The notes: a model not told the origin generated them from the letters alone. 64,000 nt of DNA from Parasponia andersonii (GCA_002914805.1 JXTB01000052.1:815940-879939); one strand, 5' to 3'. Positions 22,467 to 34,449 are shown, numbered from the stretch's first letter. Translations and numbers: made by a program.

Positions 22467-25281
22467 TGTCACAATCGAAAATCTAAATTTGTGACTTTTA
22501 GTAATTTTATTTGAAAATAGTGATAAACAATGACTTTCTGAAATTTCAGAAAATTTTAATACTTAAAATTTTCAATTTTGTCCTCCAAGGTAACAAGTTT
22601 TATAACCATGAACTTTTCATTAGTTTTAATATCATTTTAGTCCTCAAATTATTATAAATACCAAAATTATTAACTCTTATTAGTTTTAATTACATAAAAA
22701 AAATAATCATCAAAGTTTAAGAAAATTTCCAATTATCCCATTTGGCCACTTGTTGAGAGATCAAAACCTTTGGTAAATTGAGTTCAACTGAAATCTATAC
22801 CTCAATTTCCAAAATAGATTACATAAAGTCACTTGCAATTTCAAGTTCTCAAAACAAAATCATCCTTATACATGCACTTAGTAGCTTTACTAATCTTGAC
22901 TAAATAATTGAATAAGGAATGAAAGATAACAGAGTATGAACAGCCACTAGGAATTTAGAATAGGACTGCATACACAAACTACACGACTTGTCTATTTATC
23001 AAGATAACCATATCAAATAGTAAGACACCTGAAAATGAGAGAAGTAGGGGGTGAGCATGAAATGTCCAGTAGGATACCCAAGTACCTTTTTGGGAAAACA
23101 TTCATTTATAAATATCCTGTATGGTTAGTTGATCTGAAAACAATTCACAATATATCAAATTAAATGCGAGTTGAAACTCGTCAACAGAATTCATATTCAA
23201 ACCATCCTATAAAACTGGATGAATAATTCATAATGCACATATCACAAATCAAACAATCCTATGAGCTCTCATCCTCTCATCACGAACCAGAGTAACTCAT
23301 ACTATATGTACTGAATACTCTCTACCTGATACCTAATCCCACATTATCAAAGAGACACCTATGTATCTAATCTTACTAAACTGGAGGGGTAATTGAATGC
23401 CTATACCTATCGAAATAGGGTAATCAGAAAAACTTCACGCGAGTTTATAGGCCCTCACCAAGTGTAAGGATACTGGCCACCCACTAAATATTTCAATGCC
23501 TAAGATGGACCTTATATATGATCCTATAGTATGTGTAATAGATTGAGCAATGTAAACAACCATGTAATAATATTTTACACTTGCTCTTATTTTTAAATAA
23601 AATCTATTTTGTACTTTAAAAATCCAATAGTATAGTTCCTATTGTTTAGTCAGATCCCAAGTATAAAACTTGTACAAAATTATACATAAAATATACAGAG
23701 TATTCCACATTATTTCACAAATTTACCATTCGCTAAAATAGTTATTCAAACAATTTAATTTAACAAATCACAAAATTTCACTTTTCTTAATATTTTCCAT
23801 TTTTTATGAAAAATAATATAAAATAAGATAATTGAATCCCCTACCTCGAAATGTAGTTATACTGAGCTAGCGATACTAGAAAAGTCCTCAGTTGGTCATC
23901 TAGTTACTTAGAAGGTCATTTTTTGATCCTGACACGTTCACTTGAAAATATGAATTTCCAAACAGAGTCTTAGATTAATAAACGGAGGTCACCACTCAAT
24001 TCAAAGCACCCAAAAATACTGGGTTTGACATATAGTTTATCAAAAATAGGTCTCGGTGTGAGAACAATCTGGGGCAAACAAAACGATGCAATTTTGTGCT
24101 ATGAAATTCTAATTTTTGTTCCATAACGAAACATAATAGTATTTTATATCAAAATTCATGTCTCGATCAAAATTTATGTCTCAATTCAAAGCACCCAAAA
24201 ATACTAAGTTTGACATATAGTTTGTCAAAAATAGGTCTCGGTGTGAGAACGGTCTGTGGCAAACAAAACGATGCAATTTTGTGCCATAAAATTCTAATTT
24301 TTGTTCCATAACGAAACATAATAGTATTTTATATCAAAATTCATGTTTCGATCACACTGAGTCCAAATTTGAAGTCATAACTCAGTTTCGAGATCCCTGG
24401 CACTAATTTAGCTCAAAAATCCAAAAATTATAAAAATACCATCTTTTTGAAATATATAGAAAAATGCCATTTTTTATAGTTGACTCATTGACTCATTTTC
24501 GGATACCATTTCAACACTTTAAAATCATGATTTTTCTTGTTTCAATCTCGTCTTTAACATGTTATAGTTTTCTTGGAATAAATAATTCAATTCTGAAATA
24601 ATTATAAAAATACCACAAAATATAATAATAAAATATTACTACAGTAACCAACTTCTCTCCAAAGCTGAGTTAGCGATCGTGAGTGGTCGGGAAATGACAG
24701 TGACGATGAGACGAGTCCAATAGTACTGGAATTGAGCTGATCGGGCGTCAGAGGAAGAAACGGCGAGCAAAAAACTGGCGCGGTGGTAGACCTTTCAAAC
24801 GGCTTTTTCTCCGGTCACTGGCGATGAAATCCAGCAGTGATTGTTGTTGCTCCTTCGTTGGTGGCTCAGCTTGGACGCGTGGTGGCACGTGGGCAATGAC
24901 AGTGGCTAGTTTGCTTCCATGTGAATAGTATCCCTGGGTTGTGTTTTTCGTAAATTGCTGAGGACTTGGGGAGAGAAGAGAAAGAATTTAGGGGTTTTAT
25001 TTGCAATTTCTGAAACTGTTATTAGTGGGACATGTGGCACCACCTAATTAGACTAAAAAACTTCACATAATTCCACTTTAACCATACTTTTAAAAGATTC
25101 TTTTCACTTTAGTCTCTCCTTTTCCAAAAATAATTACAATTTAACCCTAAATGAACCTAGACTCAAATGTGTCTACATTCATATCAGATTTAATTAATTA
25201 AATACTCAAAAATTCAATATTACAAGATTGCCATGTGACCTAAAATTACATTTTTATCTTTATAAAAATTAGGATTTTACA
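22467..25281 (-). repeat. 5' LTR (2.8 kb) of large minus-strand LTR element
   Basis: Direct repeat of 4746-7369 from TGTCACAATC to AGGATTTTACA. It differs by many substitutions and by one tandem duplication (23995-24354), which explains most of its greater length. The 5-base flanks outside the two LTRs (ACATC on the left, AAGTT on the right) do not match, so a clean target duplication is not visible; the pair could also be LTRs of two related insertions. Confidence 0.75.
23995..24354. repeat. Tandem duplication of about 185 bases inside right LTR
   Basis: Unit 1 (23995-24179) and unit 2 (24180-24354) both run from CTCAATTCAAAGCACCC to TTCATGTYTCGATCA with few differences. The matching part of the left LTR (about 6275-6450) has a single unit, so the duplication arose after the two LTRs became separate copies. 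Confidence 0.9.
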
Positions 25282-25717
25282 AAGTTTACATCCACGGGAC
25301 CTAGTCGAGGAAGCAATTAATGTACTACAAATATGAATAGAGTACAAATACAAGTCTTATTAAAAAATCTAGAACTCTCTGCTAGTTCGTTACCAATTTG
25401 AACTCTGATTTGCTCTATGAAAAATGTTTCTTCAACCTTGTGCTAAACTCCTTTCAGCTACCGTTGATGAGCTTTCTTGGTCTAGCAAGAACATATGAGT
25501 CTCTTCTTAATTTCAGGTAAAATGGTGACTTCGCTAATTAGTACCCTAAAGCGGGGACTTTCTTTAACGTCCAATAGTATCCCATGATGCTATAATGATG
25601 ACTTTCTGATTATCATCATTTTTTGTGTGAGCTAATTAAAGCGATGGCAATTATAGTTACTTTAGACGTCCTCGCTCTTTTACCTATTTGTTGTAATGTC
25701 GCTTATGTCTCATAACA
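25282..25717 (-). repeat. Probable outer part of the split copia LTR
   Basis: Starts AAGTTTACATCCACGGGACC, a block usual in copia LTRs after the TGGTTCAAT block seen at 4716-4724. A plausible outer terminus, CATAACA, lies at 25711-25717, which would give an LTR of about 570 bases in two parts. The outer edge is a guess. Confidence 0.35.
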
Positions 25718-26117
25718 TTGCTCCGTCTAATAGGGGCATGTGGCCAATAATGAGCCATGCCCTACCGACTTTTGATGGTGCTCTTGGTCTTGTATTTTAT
25801 TTTATTTTATTTTTTGTGAGTGGGGTTTGTGTTCACTAGTTTCCAAGTTCAAGCCTAGTTAGGGTTGAACTCGTAAAATTAGTTTTATAGCTAATGTTCA
25901 TTCCTTAAATGATATAGTAAAATATTCAGTATATCAGTGTATATATCAAGTATAATATATGATATAATAAACTAAAGATAGTATATAAGTAGATATACTA
26001 AGTATAAAAATTCATATGCTCAACCATTTAGCAATAAAAAAAAAAGTTATTTAAGTGTTTAAAAAAGGACACAAAACTTTAATTTCCTTTAGTTTTTAGA
26101 ATAATTTTAGTGATGTA
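25718..26117. other. No gene recognised
   Basis: AT-rich intergenic DNA with short TATA-type repeats. Nothing specific was recognised. Confidence 0.4.
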
Positions 26118-26580
26118 GACACTTACACCAAAGTTTTCTAAAGTAATATCAAAAATACGACATCTTCAAAATAATTATTTTTTCGTACGACATTTAGAAT
26201 CATTTTTTTTTTAAATATTTTGGTTACTAAAAACTGATAAACTAATTTTAGTTATTGAAAACCAAGAAACTCATTTAGTTTCTAATAACCAAATTGGTTT
26301 CTGGTTTCCAACAAACCAAACTAGTTTTAAGTGACAATATCCTTTAGTTTTCAGTAATCTTTATTCTTTAGTTTTCAATCGATAATCAAATTGGTTTCTT
26401 TGGGATTTCGAAATTGGTTATAAAAAATTAAATTTGTTTTCTATTACCCAATTAGTTTCTCCGTTTCCAATAACTAAAATATTTAGGAAAATGCAACTAA
26501 ATGTCATATGAAAAAAATAATTATTTTGAAAAAGTTGTATTTTTAGTAATATTTTTAAAAAAAAAATAGTAAGGTATGTC
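26118..26580. mobile_element. Foldback MITE of about 460 bases
   Basis: The left arm from GACACTTACACC (26118) and the inverted right arm ending GGTATGTC (26580) pair over about 150 bases. Shared blocks include CAAAATAATTATTTTTTCRTA, GACATTTAG, AAATATTTTRGTTA and AAACTAATT. The middle holds short GTTTC/TAAACT motifs. There is no coding capacity. The family is uncertain; the long arms suggest a Mutator-like or other foldback MITE. Confidence 0.65.
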
Positions 26581-27062
26581 TTTTTTCGGTAAGTTTTTTT
26601 GATAAATCTTTTTCTCATAATTTTATTTGTTGAAACTTTTTTCATGGACTTGTATATAACTTATTGTATGTATTCTACATATAAAAACGTATAGTTATTT
26701 TTGAAATATTTAGGATTTTTATTTTATTTTTTATGCTTATATTTATTAGAATTTAATTTTTAAAATAAAGGTTTAAAACCGAGCCAATAAAAGTCCTGTT
26801 AAATTCGTTGAACTATTACAACATTCAACCTTTTGAGTTAAATCATTGAATTTGAGACTTTTTCCACCCCTAAATAAAATACAGCTGATAGCTTGTTTGC
26901 TTTTCGATTTTGAATCGTCATCGTGAAAGATATATTAACGACAGGACGTCAATATCTGGATGTCGTAAAGATTTTGTATAGTATAAAAAAAGACTTGATG
27001 CATCAATCATTCAAAAATAAATTATAAAATATCGATATGTTATCTATATTCGTACCCAACAT
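26581..27062. other. Intergenic, no gene recognised
   Basis: AT-rich spacer between the MITE and the P450 upstream region; no supported feature. Confidence 0.4.
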
Positions 27063-27090
27063 TATATATATATATATATATATATATATC
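27063..27090. repeat. (TA)n microsatellite upstream of P450
   Basis: About 14 copies of TA in a row, 540 bases upstream of the P450 start codon. Confidence 0.9.
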
Positions 27091-27099
27091 TTATCACGT

Positions 27100-27630
27100 G
27101 CTTTCACGTAAAATATAATTATGAATAGCACGCAATAAACTAACACATTGCATTACGTAATATTAAATCAGTCTCGTTTAAAATATAATTATATTAAATG
27201 AGTCAATTGGAACAAATTAACGTATTACGTGATATTATAGTTGTAATTTAGCATTTTATACCCTAGTATCACTCTCTTCTGCCGTACAAAATGAAAAAAA
27301 AAAATTGTGTAATCTTTAATATCCAATCAAAATTATTTTTTTTCTTTCTCATATATATATATTTGAAATGGGAATTTCCCAATGGCCGTATCTAGCACCA
27401 CATGTACAAAAGTACAAACTACTGTACTCTATCAAGTTTTTAAAGTCCACGCGAAAGTCATCTGAAAATAAAAAAAGGAAAAAGTTCACGGGAAAGAAAA
27501 AAACAAATTTAAAAGTTCCGGACTGGGGAAAAAAATAATTTTAGTTGAGACTACCCAAACAAATTGAATTCATTATAGTATACGTCTCCCACCTACGACT
27601 AATCACACATAGTACTTCAAATCAACCGCC
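27100..27630 (+). promoter_or_regulatory. Upstream region of CYP82-type gene
   Basis: This 530-base region precedes the P450 ATG. The start context CCGCCATGGAC is favourable. Candidate TATA-like stretches are at about 27350-27361 (ATATATATATTTG) and 27573-27581 (TTATAGTAT), the latter better placed for a short leader. Two ACGTAA/ACGTGA-like motifs occur near 27165 and 27230. No particular control can be asserted. Confidence 0.35.
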
Positions 27631-28624
27631 ATGGACTTCCATCTTCTTTCCGTTCTTAATCCCACTAGTATGGTAACCATCTTGGGCTGGGCTGTTCTAC
27701 TTTTCCTCTATGTTCTGCTACACAAACCAAGAGCACTATCTTCTCGGAGAGCACCTGTTGAGGCTGGCGGAGCATGGCCCATAATCGGCCACCTCCACCA
27801 ATTAGGAGGCCCACAACCGCCTCACGTAACTTTGGGCCACATGGCCGACAAGTACTGCCCCATCTTCACCATAAGAATGGGAGTTCACAAAACGTTAGTC
27901 GTAAGCAGCTGGGAGATTGCTAAGGAGTGTTTCACCACAAACGACAGAGTCTTTGCCAACCGTCCAAAAGTCGTGGCCATCGAACACATGGCCTATAACT
28001 ACGCCGCGTTTGGGTTCAGCCCTTATGGTCCTTACTGGCGCCAAGTGCGAAAGATAGCCACGCTAGAGGTACTCTCAAACCACCGCCTCGAGCTGCTCAG
28101 CCATATCCGAGAATCGGAGGTCAAGTCGGCCATTGAAGAGATCTACGAGCTCTACAGGATTAAGAACGATAATCACGCAGTAAAGTTGGAGATGAAGAAA
28201 TGGTTTGGTGACCTAAACATGAACGTCATATTTAGGAAGGTTGTTGGGAAGCGATATCTTGAAGCCACTGCTAGCTCAGATGGGAACGATGACCGGTGCC
28301 GTAAGGCTTTAAGGGACTTCTTTAGGTTGACGGGGACTTTCGTGGTGGCTGACGCGATTCCGCGGCTAAGGTGGCTGGATTTGGGGGGATATGAGAGAGC
28401 CATGAAAGAGACGGCAAAAGAGCTTGATTATGTACTTGAAGGATGGCTAGAAGAGCATAAGCGAAAGAGAGATTCTGGAGGATCATTATTGAAGGGTGAC
28501 CGGGATTTTATGGATGTGATGTTATCAATTTTTGATGATGGAGAAGAAGTTTCTAGTTATGATGCGGATACAATTGTCAAATCTACATGTCTGGTATGCT
28601 GTATATATATTATATGCAACATCT

Positions 28625-28721
<97 letters not shown>

Positions 28722-30949
28722 TTACTTATCTATCTTAGTATCTTACCTTCACATGACTTTTTACTAGTGTCCACCCTACTGGACCCAGATTTCTCACTAG
28801 GTATAACAGTACTGTATTAGATATTATAATGAATATCATCGTCAGCCAGTACTGGAATAATTATAGTGAAACCAAGTATGGTTGTGAACATATCACTAGG
28901 CTATGTTAACTAATACTCTATTTAATTTAAACAATTAGTATGTTTTAATATAAAATAATCAATCCCTAGTAAAGTACAAATTTAGTACTTAGAAGTAATA
29001 GTTGTCAAATTTGATTGCATAAATTTTACGAATTTCAAGAGTATTAATAAAAATAATTTTGTCATGGGGTGACTTGTAAGTTTGACATAAATCAGATATT
29101 TCCTGTTTCCTACTAATCTAATGGAATTATGTGGAAAAAAATTATATACATATATATATATATATATCTCGATATCCAGAGATATCCTAGTATAGAATCC
29201 GTGAAAAGAAAAAGAGACACTCTAGTGTGAGGTGGTGTTTGGATGGAGCGAATGGGCTTAGGAATAGAATTGTTATTCTCAAAGAAAGCTCATTTAAGTG
29301 TTTGGTTTGATTTTGAAAAGAATAAAGTCATTCTATTGGTAATTATAATTTAGTTATATAGTTGAAATTTTTTTTCTAAACTAAATAGGTTGAAAGGATT
29401 TTCTATTCTAGCCCACAATCAAAGTGCCTTAAATTACCTTCACCTAAATGGGTTATATCAAGTATGTATAATTATGTTATATAAATAATTATATAAAAAT
29501 ATTAATTTTTTATAAAATAAAAAATATTTTTATTTAAAATAATTATAAAATTTTCAAAATGCTATTATATAATTTTAAAAAATAACACATCAAACCATAA
29601 ACGATTTAAAGAGGTATGAGATTTCCAAAAATAATACATCAAAATAACATCATCAAAAAGTATACAATTCGATATGTTATTTTCTGAAATCCTGTATAAC
29701 ACATCAAACTGTATATAATTTAATGTGTTATTTTCTAAAATCATATACTCCCAAGTATAACCGCATGAAGAAAGAAATCTCAATAAATTATAAAATATCT
29801 AATGCACTCTTATATTGCATTATTAACTAAATAGTGTCACTTCACATTCATATGCTACATATAAATATATAATTTTTACTATAATTTATAATAAAAAAAA
29901 AGTAGAAATGATATCTCTTTCTTTAAAATTTTCATTTTTTAAAAAAAGAATTTTCTAATGTAAAAAATATATAAATAAATCAATCAATCAATTTTTATAC
30001 CAAATTTCTAATAATAAAAGAATTTTCGTATATATAATATTAATTCAATTCTATTGCATAATAAATCAAATATAATAACTTTTGTTCACGTATTGATTCT
30101 AACTCTAACGTATCAACTAAATAACTAAGTGGATTTTCTTTTCTATTCTATTCCTACTGCTATTTCTATTATCACTCCTATTCTTTTTCTATTTTTATTT
30201 AGTAACCAAACGCAACCTTAAATTATAAGTTTTAATTTCCGTCAAAAAAAAATTATAAGTTTTAATAATTAATGAGTTTGACGTTCTTGGCTCGTATGCA
30301 GTCTCTCATTTTGGGTGGTACGGACACAATGACAACAACATTGACGTGGGCTTTGGCTTTACTTCTGAACAACCCAGAGGCCTTAAAAAAGACCCAAAAT
30401 GAGCTCGACGAGCATGTTGGTAGAGAAAGACCGGTAAGGGGATCAGACATAAAGAACCTCATCTATCTCCAAGCTGTTCTCAAAGAAACGTTGCGTTTAT
30501 ACCCACCTGGCCCACTCGCAATGCACCACGAATCCTCGGAAGACTGCACCGTCGACGGCTACCACATCCAACAAGGAACACGCCTAATCGTTAATCTTAC
30601 AAAGATTCACCGAGATCCACACGTGTGGTCGGATCCGTGCGAGTTCAAGCCAGAGAGATTTGTTGGTGCCCATAAAAACGTCGACGTTCGAGGCCAGAAT
30701 TTTGAACTTATACCATTTGGAAGCGGTAGAAGAATTTGCCCTGGAATATCATTTTCTATGCAAGTTATGCAACTCACTCTCGCTACTTTACTTCACAATT
30801 TTAAAATAACGACGCCGTTTGATGAACCGGTTGACATGCTTGAGACTACCACACTGACCAACGTTAAAGCGTCCCCACTTGATGTCCTTCTTACTCCACG
30901 CCTGACGCCTCCCTGCTACCGAAGCCTATTGAGGTTACAACTTCCTTAA
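27631..30949 (+). CDS. Cytochrome P450, CYP82 family type, two exons
   Basis: Exon 1 is 27631-28593 (321 codons) and exon 2 30302-30949; they join in phase 0 to give 536 residues, usual for CYP82. An N-terminal membrane anchor (residues about 13-31) precedes the hinge AWPIIGHL (48-55). The C-helix WRQVRK is at 136-141, the I-helix GGTDT at 326-330, ExxR (ETLR) at 383-386, PERF at 438-441, and the heme loop FGSGRRICPG at 460-469 with Cys467 as heme ligand. All catalytic landmarks are present, so an active ER-bound monooxygenase is likely. CYP82 enzymes act in specialised metabolism (coumarins, homoterpenes, flavones, alkaloids); the substrate cannot be read here. Oddities: KYCPIF where KYGPIF is usual, Met331 after GGTDT, and a long intron containing a poly-T run and a MITE. 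Confidence 0.9.
28627..28718 (+). repeat. Poly-T run of 92 bases in P450 intron
   Basis: An uninterrupted T run lies 33 bases after the exon 1 donor site. In-frame read-through would encode poly-Phe, which is why exon 1 seems open beyond its true end. Such length may be partly an assembly or sequencing artefact, or the antisense poly-A tail of a retroposed sequence. Confidence 0.9.
29231..30219. mobile_element. MITE-like element in P450 intron
   Basis: The left end GGTGGTGTTTGGATGG and the inverse of the right end, GGTTGCGTTTGGTTAC, form imperfect terminal inverted repeats. Nearby AGGAATAGAAT is also shared in inverse orientation. GGTTGCGTTTGGT ends are common among plant MITEs of the hAT and Harbinger type. 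Roughly 990 bases, AT-rich, no coding capacity. No certain target duplication. Confidence 0.5.
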
Positions 30950-31035
30950 GAGCTCGAATTGATGTCCTTTTCTACTCTACTAAAACAATAAAGACAGTTA
31001 AAAAAGGGAGAGAGAACTCATTTGCGTTTGTATCA

Positions 31036-31145
31036 CCAATATCTGCGTGACAAGACTATGACATTGGTCAAAATCCTAGAAAGGAAAGTCCCAATATCTG
31101 CATGACAAGACTATGACATTGGTCAAAATCCTTGAAAGGAAAGTC
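31036..31145. repeat. Two tandem 55-base units downstream of P450
   Basis: Units 31036-31090 and 31091-31145 each run from CCAATATCTGCRTGACAAG to AAGGAAAGTC and differ at only two or three positions. They lie about 90 bases after the P450 stop codon and may fall in its 3' untranslated region. Confidence 0.9.
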
Positions 31146-31440
31146 GAAGTAGTCAGCTGAAAGATAAATGTGTCAAAACGTACGTTTTCCTTTCGATTAA
31201 AATGCGACGTACTATGACTTGAATCATAAGCAGCAGTAAAAAGAAATTAATTAGATCAAAACTTCAAATGAATAACTACGAGGGAAAAAAAAAATATCTT
31301 TACGGAGATCAAGCAATTTATTTATAAATTATTATTTAATTTTATATTATTACTTATAATTATATCTTTTGATTTATAATTATATCTTTTGATTATGTAT
31401 TTTCTCGCTTTTATAATTAAAAAATATTGATTCACCCTCA

Positions 31441-31707
31441 CTTATATAAAAGAGACTCAATCTCATTGTTTAATATCTCACAATCATTTTACTAAACATC
31501 AATTCTCTGTAATTCTCTTTTTGCTCTTATCTTGAAATTTAGAAAAACTCTTGTAATTCTCTAGAAAATAATGAATAACAACAGACATAAGCTCATCTGT
31601 TTTAGGGCTAACCACTATAAAATTCTCGTCTATTTATTTTATTTTATTATTCAATTCATTTTCACACACAAACCACGTCTCAAAATTTACCAAATTCATT
31701 GTTAACA
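31441..31707 (+). repeat. Probable LTR end of plus-strand gypsy-type element
   Basis: TTATATAAAAGAGACTC resembles an LTR TATA box and transcription start, and the stretch ends TTCATTGTTAACA, with the CA terminus of an LTR, shortly before the gag-like frame at 31772. The left edge and the primer site were not found. Confidence 0.35.
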
Positions 31708-31771
31708 AAATCTTCATCAACATATACTTATGGTGAATTATGAGATTTGATAACAACAGATTTAGTAAACA

Positions 31772-33540
31772 ATGGACGAAGGTTTTAGTAAACAAAATTT
31801 ACCAAATAAAAGAACTCAATTGAAGATAGACGAATTCACATGTCGATTAAAGGAACTCAATCAAATCAGAGATAGGCAAGTAGATAGATGTCGGCATAAT
31901 TTTAGGATTTCTAGCCCCGAATTATGATGTATTTGCTTGCTTGTAGCGAGTAAACCTGTAATAGTCAAACTAGCATGCCTATTTCTAGGTCTCACCTAGG
32001 TTAGTTTTATAAATATAAATCCATATAAATTTACTTATAGACCAATGCTCGCATAGAATTGAATACATTCCACATTTTACTTTTTCATATATCTGGCAGC
32101 GAGGAGATTAATGAAAGGAATATATTCTTGAGAGAGTCGTCATTCTCTAAGGTGAGTATTAGTTTGATAGACCTCGAGGACAATGTAGAGCAAGAGTTTG
32201 AAATAGAAATAACTAAAAGTAGACAAAGTAGTCCTTGCATAAGTGACCTTTTTCAAGATCAATGGCCTCAACACATTAGAGATGCATTTTAGTTTGCAAA
32301 GGGCTATAATTATGTACAAGGAGAATGGTCATGAGTCAACATGAAGATGAGATGCACAACAAACAAGCTCGAGAAGATAGTGCGAGATTACAAGATCGAC
32401 GAGCCTCTTCGCCTTCCCATTGAATTCAATTGACCACACCCCTCATCACGGCAATGCCTCTTTCTCAAATGCGATTCTAAGATGCGACATCCATCTTCCA
32501 CTACATCCATATATTAAGTCGATAGTCGACTATTATGGTGTAGTCCTTTTTCAACTAATCCCTAACACTTATAGATATATGGTAAGTTTGTATATATTAT
32601 ATCATAAATTAGGTTTAGGACCCCTAACACTAGAAGAATTCGCTTAGGTTTACCAAGTAAAATTAAACCCCTCTGGCGTCGGCTTCTTTTATACGAGCTG
32701 GTAATCGAATTATGCCATCAAGAAAATATACGGGATTTGAAATAACATTAGAAAATGAAAAGGTCCACTTATCCACTTCAAATACGCGGATAATGATTTC
32801 TTTAGAAACCCCGGTATCTGTAACTCGCTCTTCTTTGTTCAACTTTTAAATTTATTATCTGATCGCATTTTTGTCTTTGCAACAAACAAAGAGTGCCCTG
32901 GACTAAGTGAAGTGCAGCTTGCTCATGTGTACAAAGTTAATAATCTTCCAGTTAAAGAATTTGATTGGAAAAAGCTTGGAACAACGCAGAATATAGTTAT
33001 TAACGAGCTATTTCCTAAGGGCGCCTCTCTTCCAACCTTGACCAATCGTCCATCAAATCCACCAGGCTCGAAGAAACAAAAGTTGTACAACTGCCTCTTC
33101 CTTAAAGTCCAAGAAATGAAAAGCATCTCCCTCAACCGACACTTAAGACCACCATCTCCATCAACTCTATCACAATAACAAGCATCAGAAAGATGTGCTT
33201 ATCCTTCTTTTTCTTTTGTTCTCGCATCTTTTACTTCGCATGCTAATTGTGTTATTATTATGCAAACATGGCTCGAATTGGTAGTAGGTTGTGAGCCCTC
33301 CCTTCTACGTTGAGCTCAAGGTCAAAATCAAAAACTCCCGAGAACACCCTTCCTATCTTGAATAAAATGAAAGAGAAGATCAACACTTCTAAAAGAAGAA
33401 AAGTTTCCTTCGATGACGTCCTTCAAAGTTCGCCTTCATCCCCGATGCCTATCGAAACACCATGTCAACCTGACTCCTCGAACCAAGAACTTATATCTTC
33501 CTCTTCTGCTCCAAACACAATTGACAAGGACTAAGAGCTA
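31772..33540 (+). pseudogene. Gag-like protein with 'putative gypsy type transposon' domain, broken
   Basis: Fragments in shifting frames read MDEGFSKQNLPNKRTQLK then RLKELNQIRDRQVDR (31772 on), KLEKIVRDYKIDEPLRLP (32367 on), LPLHPYIKSIVDYYGVVLFQ (32488 on), then TYRYMVSLYILYHKLGLGP and VNNLPVKEFDWKKLG. The middle block fits the plant PF04195 family ('putative gypsy type transposon'), found in the first ORF of some large retroelements. At least one frameshift near 32430 and several stops make it dead. Its coiled-coil continuation appears after the CACTA-derived insertion, at 37080-37400. Confidence 0.55.
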
Positions 33541-34415
33541 CTCGTACTTTTTTGCCAACTACTGTAAAAATCCAACTTAAGTGCAATCTTTATTGACCAC
33601 TTCTCATTTTCAGAGGACTGGAAAAAAATGAAGCGAAAGTCAACAAAGACCGCATTCTATATTGCAATAAAAATGCTGGCCAATATAAGTTCAAGTTCCC
33701 ATTTTGGTTATTTATGCAAAGTCGTTTCTTTTATTTAACATTTTTTCACTACATCATACAAGACATTCAAGTTTTTTGATTTTTGCCATCACATTTTCTC
33801 GTCGACGGCCTTTGTCGATGAAGGTCCATCGCTAAAAGTGAGCTACCAATGAAAATCAAAGTGCATCAGTAAAACAAATTTTTACCGACGTATTTTTGAC
33901 TTCTACCGACGCATCCTCAATGTTGGCAAACGTCTTTCGTCGACAAAAGATATTTTTTAAAAATTAAAAAAAAATTAAAAATACATTTGTCGATGCAAAA
34001 ATGCATCAATAAAGATATTTTTTAAAGAATAAAAAAGTTAGAAATACTTTTGCAATGCATCAACACAATTATTTTTTATTATAAAAAATTATATATTTAT
34101 AATAAATATATATTTAATTAAGCTATGTTTTACATAAAACATGTCCTAAACTGATTTGACCTTTTATATCTTACATAAACATTTCTATTTGGCATATTGC
34201 GAACCCAAAAATGACTCGACGCATAGCTTCTCAAACCCAGATTAGCTAACATCCACTTATATACATTGAAAGAAATAAATATCAATATAGTGCGTATTTG
34301 ATAGAAACCCATGTGCTCTTTTGTGTATAAACTCAATGGGAAGTATAAGCTAAAGTTAAATGGAAATAACAACGATAAAGATTTGAATAACAAAGTTCCA
34401 TAAAACTCAAGGTCT

Positions 34416-34418
<3 letters not shown>

Positions 34419-34448
<30 letters not shown>
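34419..34448. repeat. (TA)n microsatellite
   Basis: About 15 TA copies within the non-autonomous CACTA element. Confidence 0.9.

Positions 34449-34449
<1 letters not shown>

Noticed and set aside
4741..25286. ACATC and AAGTT as target duplication of the long-LTR element
   Set aside because: The two pentamers differ; TTACATC does occur on both sides but at different distances from the LTR ends, so it is not accepted as a duplication.
28594..28767. Extension of P450 exon 1 into a poly-Phe tail
   Set aside because: The frame stays open only because of the T run. The GT donor at 28594 joins in phase with the AG acceptor at 30301 to restore the I-helix motif, so the tail is intron.
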